A stretch of DNA of 64,000 nt, from NCBI RefSeq assembly GCF_030167925.1, contig NZ_JASKUT010000001.1:434001-498000 (forward strand), in the 5' to 3' direction. This stretch comes from Paenibacillus silviterrae (GTDB lineage: Bacteria > Bacillota > Bacilli > Paenibacillales > NBRC-103111). Below are positions 15,511 to 24,633 of this stretch, piece by piece; within the stretch, counting starts at the first letter, position 1, and every line of letters begins with the position of its first letter. Below the pieces are notes generated by a model that worked only from the letters and a program-made list of their open reading frames with translations, did not search any database and was not told the DNA's origin. A program made the translations under genes and the position numbers.

Positions 15511-16431
15511 ATGCGGCAGCGATATCCTCTGTGGTACATGGTAAAAAAGCATAAAGCCCTGTATCTCTTAATGCTTCCCGGTATTTTATACTACCTGATC
15601 TTTAAGTACATGCCGATGTACGGCGTCATTATCGCGTTCCAGGACTACTCCATCGGCAGAGGCATCATGGACAGCAAGTTTGTCGGGCTGAAGCACTTTA
15701 TCGAATTTTTTTACGTAACCCCGGACGCCTGGAAGCTGATCCGAAATACCGTCATGCTTAACGTGTATGATTTGCTGTTTCATTTTCCGGCACCGATTGT
15801 GCTGGCCATCCTGTTTCACGAGATCAAGAATAAAGCGTTTCAGCGATTCGCGCAAAGCATCAGTTACATGCCGCACTTCCTATCCACGGTCGTCATTGCG
15901 GGAATCATGGTTACGTTCCTCTCCCCGCAAACCGGAATCATCAACCACTTTCTGGTGAAGCTGTTCGGAATTGAACCGATCCTGTTCCTTGGCATGCCGG
16001 AGTGGTTCAGGACGATCTATGTCGGCTCCGAAATATGGCAAAAGCTCGGCTGGGGGACCATTCTATACCTTGCGGCCATTGCAGGCATCGACCCGACGCT
16101 GTATGAAGCGGCTAAGATGGACGGCGCCAACCGGTTCCAGCAAATCAGGCACATTACCTTTGTGGGTATGATTCCCGTCATGATCATATTGTTCGTGCTG
16201 ACGCTCGGCAATTTCATGGAGACCGGCTTTCAAAAAATATTGCTGCTTTACAATTCGATGAATTATGAAACCTCCGATGTCATTAATACCTTCGTCTACC
16301 GGCGGGGCATTCTGGATGCGGACTTCAGCTTCGCGACGGCTGTGGGCCTGTTCCAATCGGCTATCGGGTTCATCCTTGTCGTTGCCGCGAACCGGATCGT
16401 CAAAAAATACTCGGAAACGAGCTTATGGTAA
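15511..16431 (+). CDS. ABC sugar transporter permease 1 (LplB-type), system 1
   Basis: 306 residues with about six membrane helices. Typical LplB start (LYLLMLPGILYYLIFKYMPM then YGVIIAFQDYSIGRG) and a cytoplasmic EAA loop (LYEAAKMDGANRFQQIRHIT) that docks the ATPase. ATG 15511 has AGGAGGG upstream. It forms a heterodimeric channel with the next permease. No ATPase gene is present in the locus; such systems share a common MsmK/MsmX-type ATPase encoded elsewhere. Confidence 0.93.
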   Translation: MRQRYPLWYMVKKHKALYLLMLPGILYYLIFKYMPMYGVIIAFQDYSIGRGIMDSKFVGLKHFIEFFYVTPDAWKLIRNTVMLNVYDLLFHFPAPIVLAILFHEIKNKAFQRFAQSISYMPHFLSTVVIAGIMVTFLSPQTGIINHFLVKLFGIEPILFLGMPEWFRTIYVGSEIWQKLGWGTILYLAAIAGIDPTLYEAAKMDGANRFQQIRHITFVGMIPVMIILFVLTLGNFMETGFQKILLLYNSMNYETSDVINTFVYRRGILDADFSFATAVGLFQSAIGFILVVAANRIVKKYSETSLW

Positions 16432-17306
16432 GGAGGGCGGTTGTCATAAAAATCAGGGTAAGCCTCGCATCCAGGATATTCGACAGCTTGAACTATGCTT
16501 TGATGCTGCTCCTTATCGTCATTATGGTCTATCCTATGATCTATGTCCTCTCGGCTTCGATCAGTGACAATGCCATGGTGGCCAGCGGAGAAGTACTGCT
16601 CCTGCCCAAGGCGATTACATGGATAGCCTATGAACAGCTCATCTACAACCCGGATCTGTGGCAGAGCTACTGGAATACGATTCGCTACACCTTCGTACAC
16701 GTTGCGTTGACGCTGATCGCAACCTCCGCTATGGCGTATCCGCTTGCGAAGAAATGGCTGCCCGGCCGCAGGCTGATTCTGATGATGGCCGCCTTCACGC
16801 TGCTGTTTAACGGAGGAATGATTCCGACCTTTATTGTCGTCCAGCAGTTGGGATTGCTGAACTCGATTTGGGCGATTGTTCTGCCTACGCTCATTAGCAC
16901 TTGGTATCTGTTCATTATGCGGACTTTCTTCGAAGCGCTGCCGGAGGAATTGGAGGATGCCGCTACCATCGACGGGTGCGGGTCGATTCAGGTGCTCGTA
17001 CGGATTGTGCTGCCCCTATCCATGCCGGTCATGGCGACGATCGGGCTATTTACGGCGGTAAACCAATGGAACGCGTTCTTCGATGCACTGATTTATTTGA
17101 ACGACCGAAGCATGTATCCTCTGCAAATCATGCTTCGCAACATTCTTATTACAGGCAGCCAAGTGCAAGGAGAGGGTGATCTATCGCACCTTGGCACCAT
17201 GAAGTATGCCATGATCATCATCGCAACGCTTCCGATTCTGTGTGTGTATCCGTTTATCCAGAAATATTTTGTGCAAGGTACCATGATCGGCGGTATCAAA
17301 GGATAG
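16425..17306 (+). CDS. ABC sugar transporter permease 2 (LplC-type), system 1
   Basis: About 286-293 residues, six predicted membrane helices, EAA loop (LEDAATIDGCGSIQVLVRIV). Partner of the upstream permease. The start is unclear. The ATG at 16425 overlaps the previous gene and has no ribosome binding site, whereas a clean AGGAGG (16431-16436) sits 9 nt before an ATA codon at 16446. The paralogues at 30964 and 59268 begin with Met exactly nine residues before their RIFD/KIFD motif, which aligns with this ATA. Translation may therefore start at AUA, or by coupling at 16425. Confidence 0.9.
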   Translation: MVRRAVVIKIRVSLASRIFDSLNYALMLLLIVIMVYPMIYVLSASISDNAMVASGEVLLLPKAITWIAYEQLIYNPDLWQSYWNTIRYTFVHVALTLIATSAMAYPLAKKWLPGRRLILMMAAFTLLFNGGMIPTFIVVQQLGLLNSIWAIVLPTLISTWYLFIMRTFFEALPEELEDAATIDGCGSIQVLVRIVLPLSMPVMATIGLFTAVNQWNAFFDALIYLNDRSMYPLQIMLRNILITGSQVQGEGDLSHLGTMKYAMIIIATLPILCVYPFIQKYFVQGTMIGGIKG

Positions 17307-17390
17307 CGGTAGTGTTATAGATTCCAGCTCTTGCGTAGGAGTCTATCTCTATAAATGATAATCCGTAAATACCCAGGGAGGTATGAGTGA

Positions 17391-18959
17391 ATGAAAAAAA
17401 GCTATGCAGCAACGGCACTCACCACGATCATGCTAGGGGGCTTGGTCGCAGCGGGCTGTTCAAGCGACACGAGCCCTGCGCCTTCGGCCGGAGAGGGGAA
17501 AGGGACGGACAAGGCGCCGAAGCCGATTACCTTCTCCTGGCTGGTGTATGACCGGCCGGAGGGAAAGGTACGGACGGACTGGGAGATTTTCAAGGAGATA
17601 GAAGCCAAGACGGGAGTCAAGGTCGAATTTCAGGTTGTCAGCCAAGAGGGACTGAAGGAAAAGAAGCAAATCATGATTGCAACCAATACTGTCACGGACT
17701 TCATTCAAGTAGATACACTGGAGGGGAGGGAGCATGGTCCGAACAAGGTGTTCCTAAATTTAAAGGATTACCTGGATAAGGCTCCGAACCTGAAAGCCTT
17801 CTATGAGAAATACCCGGAGGCTAAAGCGGTTGCAACGGGCGCTGACGGCGGGATCTATACCGTACCGGTTATCGAAGGCGATGCCGCGGGGAAGGGCTTT
17901 AACTTTATCTGGTATGCCCGTAAGGATCTGATGGACCAGTATGGTCTCAAGGCTCCGACTACGTTGGATGAATTTTACCAATTCCTGAAGACCTTGAAGG
18001 AAAAGCAGCCTGACACGTATCCGCTTATCTCTAACGCCATTGTAGGCGATACGGGGCTGTACACTACTTTCGGCAGAGCATTTACAGGCATTCATGGCTT
18101 CTATAATATCGATCCGATGACGGATAAGTACGCTTTTGCGCCTTATCATAAGGGCTATAAGGACGCGCTTCTCTTCCTGAATAAGCTGTATACGGAGAAG
18201 CTTCTAGACCCGGAATATTCGCTGCTCACGCAGGCGCAATGGGAAGAGCGTATACTGAAAGGGAAGTCGCTCGTCACTTATTTCTGGAAAGCCGATCTCG
18301 AGACGCTGGTCGATAAGGCACGCAAAGCAGGCACGCCGAATTACGAGCTTGACGCCATTCCGCAATTTGCCGCGAGCGGCATTAAAAATTACCAATTCTC
18401 GCGTTCTGTGATTGGGGCTGCAGGACGTGCCATTTCCGCCAAGGTGAAGGATAAGGACCGGGCCGTAAAGTTCCTCGATTACCTGGTGAGCGAAGAAGGC
18501 TCCAATTATTTATCTCTGGGCATCGAGGGAAAAACGTATACGATGGAGAACGGCAAGCCGGTTTACATGAAGTCCTTCGGAGCTTCTCCTTTCGTTCCGC
18601 TGCGCAAGGATTGGGGGGTATGGTATGACATGATCGGACTCGATAACGCCAAAGCCCGGGAAGTATGGGAGCGGGGCTTAAGCGAGAAGAGCAAGGATAT
18701 CAATGCCCGGTACGCTTCGTTTATCGTTCCCGCTCCTAAGCAAATCGTAAAGAGTCAAGAGGAGCTTGAGCTCGAGAAGTCGAAGCTCAGCAACTTGAAT
18801 AAATATCTCGAACAGAAGCTGACGGAATTCGTAACGGGCAAAACGCCGATCAACGACACGACCTACCAGCAATTTATCGATCAAGCGAAGAAGCTCGGCT
18901 CCGACGAGCTGCTGAACATGTACAATTCGGCTTACACGCGCACCTATGGCAAAAAGTGA
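17391..18959 (+). CDS. Extracellular solute-binding lipoprotein (LplA-type), system 1
   Basis: 522 residues. Signal peptide and lipobox LGGLVAAGC, then a Ser/Pro/Gly linker. The body follows the large LplA-like pattern (ITFSWLVYDRPEGKVRTDW, WYARKDLMDQYGLKAPTTLD, DEFYQFLKTLKEKQPDTYPL) with a long C-terminal extension ending in YQQFIDQAKKLGSDELLNMY. It catches the ligand outside the membrane and hands it to the two permeases upstream. ATG 17391 follows GGGAGG. No terminator separates it from the amidohydrolase gene. Confidence 0.92.
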   Translation: MKKSYAATALTTIMLGGLVAAGCSSDTSPAPSAGEGKGTDKAPKPITFSWLVYDRPEGKVRTDWEIFKEIEAKTGVKVEFQVVSQEGLKEKKQIMIATNTVTDFIQVDTLEGREHGPNKVFLNLKDYLDKAPNLKAFYEKYPEAKAVATGADGGIYTVPVIEGDAAGKGFNFIWYARKDLMDQYGLKAPTTLDEFYQFLKTLKEKQPDTYPLISNAIVGDTGLYTTFGRAFTGIHGFYNIDPMTDKYAFAPYHKGYKDALLFLNKLYTEKLLDPEYSLLTQAQWEERILKGKSLVTYFWKADLETLVDKARKAGTPNYELDAIPQFAASGIKNYQFSRSVIGAAGRAISAKVKDKDRAVKFLDYLVSEEGSNYLSLGIEGKTYTMENGKPVYMKSFGASPFVPLRKDWGVWYDMIGLDNAKAREVWERGLSEKSKDINARYASFIVPAPKQIVKSQEELELEKSKLSNLNKYLEQKLTEFVTGKTPINDTTYQQFIDQAKKLGSDELLNMYNSAYTRTYGKK

Positions 18960-19034
18960 TCATGCTGCGGATAAGCGGAGGCTTAGGTTAGGAAGCCGGT
19001 TAGACTTCGCAACAATTGTCAAGGGGGACCGTCC

Positions 19035-20096
19035 ATGGCTCTTAAGGAAAGCTTCAAAATCATCGATGCCGATGTTCACAATGAACAAAGCGACGCCGCG
19101 CTGGTGCCGTACTTGCCTGAACCGTGGCGCTCCCGCGTAGCCAGCACTGGCATCGGCTACGCCGGCTCGGGTTATTATTCGCCGGTTGGCGTCATGAAGA
19201 AGGATGCCATTCCGCCGAGCGGCGCGAAGGCCGGCTCGGAGCCTGATCTGCTGATCCGGCAGCTCGTGGAGGGCTACGATCTCGAATACGCCATCCTGAC
19301 AGGGGTAGTGTATAACATCTCATCGACCCATGATCCGGATTACGCGGCTGCAATTTGCTCGGCGTACAATGACTTTCTGATTGCCGAATGGCTTGGCAAG
19401 CACCGGGCGTTTAAAGGAGCGATGGCCGTAGCAACACAGGACCCGCTCCTGGCAGCCAAGGAAATCGACCGCGTCGGAGGTCATCCGGATATTGTGGAGG
19501 TCATTATCGCGGGAGCGGCCAGGGGGCCGCTCGGTAGCCGCTTCTATCATCCGATATACGAGGCTGCGGAGCGAAACGGACTGCCGCTGGCGATCCACCC
19601 GGGAGCGGAGGGCGGGGGAAGCTCCAACGTACCCACGGCCGCAGGGTACCCCGCAAGGTATATCGAGTGGCATACGTGCCTTTCGCAAACCTTCATGGCG
19701 CACCTGGTCAGTATGGTGTGTGAGGGAGTGTTCGAGAAATTCCCGAACCTGAAGGTCGTGTTCGTGGAAGGCGGCATTGCCTGGCTGCCGCATTTAATGT
19801 GGCGTCTGGATAAGAACTATAAGGCGCTCCGTTCCACCGTGCCTTGGCTGAAGAAGCTACCGAGCCAGTATATCAGGGAGCACTGTTATTTGACGACGCA
19901 GCCGATCGAGGAGCCTGACAATCCGCAGCATTTGATCGACTTGTTCAATATGATCGATGCGGAGAACATGATTCTGTATTCGAGCGATTACCCGCATTGG
20001 GATTTCGATGCGCCGAATATGATACTGCGCCGGCTGAATCCGGAGGCGAAGCGGAAAATATTTTATGAAAACGCGAAGCAGCTGTATAAGCTGTAA
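19035..20096 (+). CDS. Amidohydrolase-family metal-dependent hydrolase or decarboxylase
   Basis: 353 residues, TIM-barrel of the amidohydrolase-2 type: N-terminal FKIIDADVHNE metal-ligand motif, LPLAIHPGAEGGGSSN, a middle His-rich part (RYIEWHTCLSQTFMAHLVSM), KVVFVEGGIAWLPHLMWRLD, and the C-terminal ILYSSDYPHWDFDAPN. Relatives include ACMSD and resorcylate-type decarboxylases and lactonases, which act on aromatic or dicarbonyl acids. ATG 19035 follows AAGGGGG. It sits directly behind a sugar-type transporter and ahead of a Rieske ferredoxin, which points to breakdown of an imported aromatic glycoside or acid, but the substrate is unknown. Confidence 0.87.
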   Translation: MALKESFKIIDADVHNEQSDAALVPYLPEPWRSRVASTGIGYAGSGYYSPVGVMKKDAIPPSGAKAGSEPDLLIRQLVEGYDLEYAILTGVVYNISSTHDPDYAAAICSAYNDFLIAEWLGKHRAFKGAMAVATQDPLLAAKEIDRVGGHPDIVEVIIAGAARGPLGSRFYHPIYEAAERNGLPLAIHPGAEGGGSSNVPTAAGYPARYIEWHTCLSQTFMAHLVSMVCEGVFEKFPNLKVVFVEGGIAWLPHLMWRLDKNYKALRSTVPWLKKLPSQYIREHCYLTTQPIEEPDNPQHLIDLFNMIDAENMILYSSDYPHWDFDAPNMILRRLNPEAKRKIFYENAKQLYKL

Positions 20097-20120
20097 TACT
20101 CAGTGACCGGAGGTGCTTCT

Positions 20121-20477
20121 ATGGCGGTACACTATGTGGTGGACGCGGCCGATGTTCCGGAGGGCGGGCATGCCGAGGTGAAGGTCGGAGGACGGAGCAT
20201 CGGCATCTATCGAATCGGCGGGCAGTTTTATGCGCTGAACAATTATTGCCCCCACCAAGGCGCACCCATGTGCGCAGGGCTCGTGTCCGGCACGACGCTG
20301 CCGTCAGAGGTGTATCAATACGAGTACGGCAGGGTTGGGGAAATCATCCGTTGCCCCTGGCACGGCTGGGAGTTTGATATTAAGACGGGCAAATCGCTAT
20401 TCAGCGACAAAATATGGGTGAAAACGTATGCAGTGGAAGTGAGCGGCGGCAAAGTGGGCATCGTTATGGAGGGATAA
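20121..20477 (+). CDS. Rieske [2Fe-2S] ferredoxin-like protein
   Basis: 118 residues with both Rieske cluster ligands pairs: Cys43-Pro-His45 (CPHQGAPMC) and Cys78-Pro-Trp-His81 (CPWHGWEFD). Small soluble Rieske proteins pass electrons to ring-hydroxylating oxygenases or act as their N-terminal component. ATG 20121 has CGGAGGTG upstream; the longer frame from GTG 20103 starts before this site. It is the last gene of the system 1 operon, 24 nt after the amidohydrolase, and a terminator follows. No oxygenase large subunit is in the window. Confidence 0.92.
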   Translation: MAVHYVVDAADVPEGGHAEVKVGGRSIGIYRIGGQFYALNNYCPHQGAPMCAGLVSGTTLPSEVYQYEYGRVGEIIRCPWHGWEFDIKTGKSLFSDKIWVKTYAVEVSGGKVGIVMEG

Positions 20478-20487
20478 GGTGCAGGGG

Positions 20488-20524
20488 GAGCGAAAGGGCG
20501 GATGATGCCTTTTCGCTCTTTTTG
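20488..20524 (+). terminator. Terminator of the system 1 operon
   Basis: GAGCGAAAGG (20488-20497) / CCTTTTCGCTC (20508-20518) followed by TTTTTG. Confidence 0.88.
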
Positions 20525-20639
20525 TTACGAGAAAACCAGGATCCTTACAACAAGGGCCATTTCCGTGCAATAGCCTGAACATGGATAGCAACCATACTCC
20601 CTGCTCACACCACCCACAGGCAGAAACTTGCCCGGAAAT

Positions 20640-20746
20640 GGATGCAAAGGTGCTGAAGAAGTCAATTTCATAATTAGAAAGCCCATGTGGAATAAGGTTT
20701 TTCGGCAAACAAAAAAGGAGTACCTCCCCACATTAAGTTTGCCGAA
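20640..20746. repeat. Composite intergenic repeat A, first block
   Basis: GATGCAAAGG, AAGTCAATTTCATAATTAG and AGGAGTACCTCCCCACATT are nearly the same as at 43580-43675. In this copy TTCGGCAAAC (20701-20710) and GTTTGCCGAA (20737-20746) form a perfect hairpin whose second arm is missing at 43.6 kb. No gene is seen from 20525 to 21555. Confidence 0.8.
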
Positions 20747-20960
20747 TTGTTTTAAGTAGCGAACGGCTATTAAACGTGCATGGGCACTACACGAAGGCTC
20801 AAAAAAAGGGCGTTTGTCGATCGCGAACTATGTTACCTAACGTACAACGTGTCTACATTTGCGCTGAATCATTTGAACATGAACATCCGTTTGAGCAAAC
20901 AAGCCGCGTAACCTTTTTGAAAATGTACAAATCGAAATTGGTTACCTGCGGCATATAGAT

Positions 20961-21255
20961 CGCGTTACAGGGCATCTGGCGCTTATCACAGCCCGGTAAC
21001 GCTCCTTATAACGTTATTAATTCACCTTACTGTACCAAATATGTGTTCATCTGCGACCGTAAGATGAAAAAATCGCGTTACAGGGCGTCTGGTGCTTATC
21101 ACGGCCCGGCGATGCTCCTTATAACGTTATTAATTCACCTTACTGTACCAAATATGTGTTCATCTGCGACCGTAAGATGAAAAAATCGCGTTACAGGGTG
21201 TCTGGCGCTTATCACAGCCCGGTAATGCTCCTTATAACGTTATTAATCACCTTAA
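20961..21255. repeat. 113-bp tandem repeats of composite repeat A
   Basis: Two full units and a partial third start with CGCGTTACAGGG at 20961, 21074 and 21187, exactly 113 bp apart. Each unit holds two inverted repeats: GCGTTACAGGGC-like with GCCCGGTAACGC-like, and CTTAC with GTAAG around TGTGTTCATCTGCGACC. The same unit with the same period occurs at 43789 and 43902, and after the IS4 element at 45541. Confidence 0.92.
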
Positions 21256-21470
21256 AGTGCAGGAATCTAGATCCCAAGCGTAGCTCCGAAAGAGATTTGT
21301 GAGAAAATACATCTTTCAGAGCGCACAATGGCTGAAAACGAGGCAAATGGTTTCGAAATGTGTGTGTATATACGCAGAAATCAACTTTCTTATGATGAAA
21401 GAGTCTACTTTTGCATAATTGTACCGATCCAAGATGTGTAGATTCCCAACCGTTGACCGCTGACCGGGTG
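21256..21470. repeat. Composite intergenic repeat A, tail block
   Basis: AAAGTGCAGGAATC, GATTTGTGAGAA and GGCTGAAAACGAGGCAAATGG recur, diverged, at 29559-29745 and 45605-45765. No coding potential seen. Confidence 0.7.
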
Positions 21471-21555
21471 CCTTCCTGATTATAGCTGAAGAGGGAATGT
21501 CGAATAATCGCGTGGATCTAGGTATTTTGTCATTTCCCGGGGAATAAACGGTAAG

Positions 21556-22506
21556 CTATTCATAGGTCATCGACGGGCTGCTATTGGCTTTATCGAAAGG
21601 GGGATGCTCCAAAGATGACAAGTTGCGCTGCTCTATTAGCTCGATAAAGGTACCCGCGCAAGTTGTCAGCGGCACGTTGCGCATGGTCAAGATCCCCACA
21701 TGGGAGGGAGGCAGCTTCACATCCAATTCGATTTCGAAGAGAGATCCTTCCTCTAGCTCCTTAGAAACAAACTCTCGGGTCACATAAGAGATGCCGAGTC
21801 CATTACGGGCGAATTCGATGAGCAGATCTACGCTGCCTACCTCGATCTCAGGCTTGATGGTAAAGCCGTAGCTTTGGAATAGTTCGGTGATGCCCATTCG
21901 GGCCCGGCTGTTTCGAGAGAATAATATAATAGGGTGTTGAAGCAGCTGATCCAGCGACAAAATTTGTCCTTGCAGCTCGGCATAGCGGATTCCGGCTACA
22001 AAACACTCCTGCAGCTGGATATTCTCCCTCACTTCCAGCTGAGAATCTACGATAGGCGTACGAACGACGCCCATATCAATCGCGCCTTCCTTTAAGAAGG
22101 AGATGATTTCCGGTGTCGTACCATGCTTCAAGTGAAGCTTGATGCCGGGATGAATCTGATGAAACTCCTTCAGGTACGGCAGCAGGTAATGCTTGAACAG
22201 CGAATCGCTTCCGCCGATGCGCAGCTCGCCGCTGTCCAAATTTTTGAGAGCGAGCATTTTCTGTTCAGCCAGCGTGAGCAGCATTTGCGACTGTTCAATG
22301 TAGGAGAACAAGACGGCGCCTTCCGGCGTTAAGGTAACGCCCTTGGAATTCCGGTGGAACAAGGTGAGGCCGAACCGGTCCTCCAGTTGTTTGATGGAAT
22401 GGCTGACGCTGGGCTGCGTGAGGAATAATATTTTGGCCGCCTGCGTGAGGCTGTTTGTTTTTGCTGCCCAATAGAACACTTTGTAGAGCTCGTAGTTAAT
22501 GGTCAT
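21556..22506 (-). CDS. LysR-family transcriptional regulator
   Basis: 316 residues. N-terminal winged HTH with the typical LysR signature (AAKTNSLTQAAKILFLTQPS then VSHSIKQLEDRFGLTLFHR), then a type-2 periplasmic-binding-like effector domain starting at ELRIGGSDSLFKHYLLPYL. Divergent from transketolase with about 107 bp between the start codons, so it most likely controls the tkt-tal operon and itself. A perfect palindrome GAATATATTC (22530-22539) lies in the shared region. The ribosome binding site is weak. The effector is unknown; sugar phosphates are a reasonable guess. Confidence 0.92.
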   Translation of the reverse strand: MTINYELYKVFYWAAKTNSLTQAAKILFLTQPSVSHSIKQLEDRFGLTLFHRNSKGVTLTPEGAVLFSYIEQSQMLLTLAEQKMLALKNLDSGELRIGGSDSLFKHYLLPYLKEFHQIHPGIKLHLKHGTTPEIISFLKEGAIDMGVVRTPIVDSQLEVRENIQLQECFVAGIRYAELQGQILSLDQLLQHPIILFSRNSRARMGITELFQSYGFTIKPEIEVGSVDLLIEFARNGLGISYVTREFVSKELEEGSLFEIELDVKLPPSHVGILTMRNVPLTTCAGTFIELIEQRNLSSLEHPPFDKANSSPSMTYE

Positions 22507-22529
22507 AGATCAGATTTATGGCTCCTATG

Positions 22530-22568
22530 GAATATATTCATTACACGTATGGTCTCTATCCGTATTAT
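22530..22568 (+). promoter_or_regulatory. tkt promoter and palindrome
   Basis: TTACAC (22541-22546), a 16-bp spacer and TATTAT (22563-22568) make a plausible promoter for tkt. The 10-bp palindrome GAATATATTC abuts its -35 box, where a LysR regulator would be expected to bind. Confidence 0.5.
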
Positions 22569-22613
22569 ATTGTAATCAGGAGTTAGAAACTAGAGTTTGG
22601 GGGAAAGAAAACA

Positions 22614-24608
22614 ATGCCGATTACCAAAACGATAGAACAGCTGGCTATCGATACGATCCGTACCCTTTCGATTGATGCCATTAACAGCGCCAATTCGGGT
22701 CATCCGGGACTGCCGATGGGAGCCGCGCCAATGGCCTATGCATTGTGGGCAAAGGAATTAAAGCACAATCCCGGACATTCCAAATGGTTCAACCGCGACC
22801 GCTTCGTGCTGTCTGCCGGACACGGCTCTGCCTTGCTGTACAGCCTTCTTCACTTGTTCGGCTACCAGCTGACGCTTGATGATGTCAAACAGTTTCGCAA
22901 ATTAAACAGCAAAACGCCCGGACATCCCGAGTTCGGACACACGGACGGGGTAGATGCCACGACAGGACCGCTCGGTCAAGGTATTGCTATGGCCGTAGGC
23001 ATGGCGATGGCGGAAGCGCACTTGGCTTCGAGATTCAATCAGGACGGCTACCCGGTTATCGATCATTACACGTATTCGCTGGTTGGAGACGGCTGTCTCA
23101 TGGAGGGAATTTCCTATGAGGCGATGTCGATGGCAGGGCACATGAAGCTGGGCAAGCTGATTGTGTTATATGATTCCAACGATATTTCGTTGGACGGTGA
23201 TCTTCATCTCTCGTTCGGCGAGCATATGCAGAAGCGGGTGGAATCGGCGAACTGGCAATATTTGCGGGTCGAGGACGGCAACGATCTCTCGAAGATCAGT
23301 GAAGCGATTGCGGCAGCCAAGCTAAATACATCCCAGCCGACGCTCATCGAAATTCGTACGATCATCGGCTACGGAAGCAAGGCGGCGGGAACGAACAAGG
23401 TTCACGGCAATCCGCTGGGAAACGAAGAAGCCAAAGCAACCAAAGAAGTATACGGTTGGTCCTACGAGGAAGAGTTCACTGTTCCGGATGAAGTGAAGGC
23501 CCACTTTGAACAGCTCAAGCAGAAGGGGCAATCCCAAGAAGAGGAGTGGAACCGGCTTCTGAAGTCTTACCAAGCTAAGCATCCCGAGCTGGGCAGAGAG
23601 CTGGAGCAGGTGATTGGCGGAACGGTTACTATTGACGCTGGCGATATTCTGACCTTCGATTCTGCCAAGTCGATATCGACTCGGGTCGCGAGCGGCGAAG
23701 CCATCAATCATTATGTGAAGACCGTTCCTTCCATTTTTGGCGGCAGTGCGGATTTATCGCATTCGACCATGACGGATATCCGCGGAGAGCAGAAGTTTGC
23801 GGTGGAGTCCTATTCAGGCCGGAACGTTTATTTCGGCGTACGCGAGCATGCGATGGGGGCAGCCGGCAACGGCATGGCGCTTCACGGCGGCGTGAAACCT
23901 TTCGTGAGCACGTTCTTCGTGTTCAGCGATTACTTGCGCCCGTCCATTCGTTTGGCCGCGCTGCAGAAGCTGCCTGTGACCTATGTGTTCACCCACGATT
24001 CGATCGCCGTTGGAGAAGATGGTCCTACGCATGAGCCGGTGGAGCATCTGGCCGCACTTCGCACCATCCCGGGGCTTACGGTCATCAGGCCGTCCGACGC
24101 CAACGAAACGGCAAGCGCATGGGCCTATGCGCTGCAGCAAAATGAGGGTCCGGTAGCTCTCATCCTAAGCAGACAAAACCTTCCTATCTTCGAAGAAACG
24201 AAAGCGAATGTGGATGGGGTTGCCAGAGGCGCTTATATCTTGTACGATACGAACAAGCAGCCGGATTTGATCCTGATTGCCACCGGCTCGGAGGTTTCTC
24301 TGGCCATGAACACGAAAACGGAGCTGGAGAAAGACAATATCTCCGTTCGTGTGGTCGCTATGCCGAGCAGAGAGCTGTTCGACCGGCAGCCGGAAGACTA
24401 CAAGCAGCAAATCCTCCCCGACTCCGTGACGAAACGACTGGCGATAGAAGCGGGGATATCCCTGGGCTGGGATCGCTTCGTCGGGAAGGACGGCAAGGTG
24501 CTGTCGATCGACACCTTCGGCGCCTCGGGATCAGGTCCGGCGGTCTTGGAATACTTCGGCTTCTCAATAGCGAATACCGTACGACTGGCAAAGGAAATAC
24601 TAAATTAA
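22614..24608 (+). CDS. tkt: Transketolase
   Basis: 664 residues, full length. Transfers two-carbon units between sugar phosphates in the pentose phosphate pathway, with thiamine diphosphate. N-terminal pyrophosphate-binding domain ([39 protein letters not shown] with the Mg/TPP motif, [13 protein letters not shown]), middle pyrimidine-binding domain ([19 protein letters not shown] with the catalytic Glu, and [20 protein letters not shown]), and the usual C-terminal domain. ATG 22614 has GGGGGAAAG upstream. Followed 25 bp later by the transaldolase gene with no terminator between them. Linked to a LysR regulator rather than to housekeeping genes, so it may be a dedicated isozyme for pentose-rich plant sugars. 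Confidence 0.97.
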   Translation: MPITKTIEQLAIDTIRTLSIDAINSANSGHPGLPMGAAPMAYALWAKELKHNPGHSKWFNRDRFVLSAGHGSALLYSLLHLFGYQLTLDDVKQFRKLNSKTPGHPEFGHTDGVDATTGPLGQGIAMAVGMAMAEAHLASRFNQDGYPVIDHYTYSLVGDGCLMEGISYEAMSMAGHMKLGKLIVLYDSNDISLDGDLHLSFGEHMQKRVESANWQYLRVEDGNDLSKISEAIAAAKLNTSQPTLIEIRTIIGYGSKAAGTNKVHGNPLGNEEAKATKEVYGWSYEEEFTVPDEVKAHFEQLKQKGQSQEEEWNRLLKSYQAKHPELGRELEQVIGGTVTIDAGDILTFDSAKSISTRVASGEAINHYVKTVPSIFGGSADLSHSTMTDIRGEQKFAVESYSGRNVYFGVREHAMGAAGNGMALHGGVKPFVSTFFVFSDYLRPSIRLAALQKLPVTYVFTHDSIAVGEDGPTHEPVEHLAALRTIPGLTVIRPSDANETASAWAYALQQNEGPVALILSRQNLPIFEETKANVDGVARGAYILYDTNKQPDLILIATGSEVSLAMNTKTELEKDNISVRVVAMPSRELFDRQPEDYKQQILPDSVTKRLAIEAGISLGWDRFVGKDGKVLSIDTFGASGSGPAVLEYFGFSIANTVRLAKEILN

Positions 24609-24633
24609 TTGATTTCAATGGAGGGAATTATCA

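Noticed and set aside
20961..21255. CRISPR array from regularly spaced repeats
   Set aside because: The 113-bp units are repeated over their whole length with no unique spacers, and no cas genes are near.
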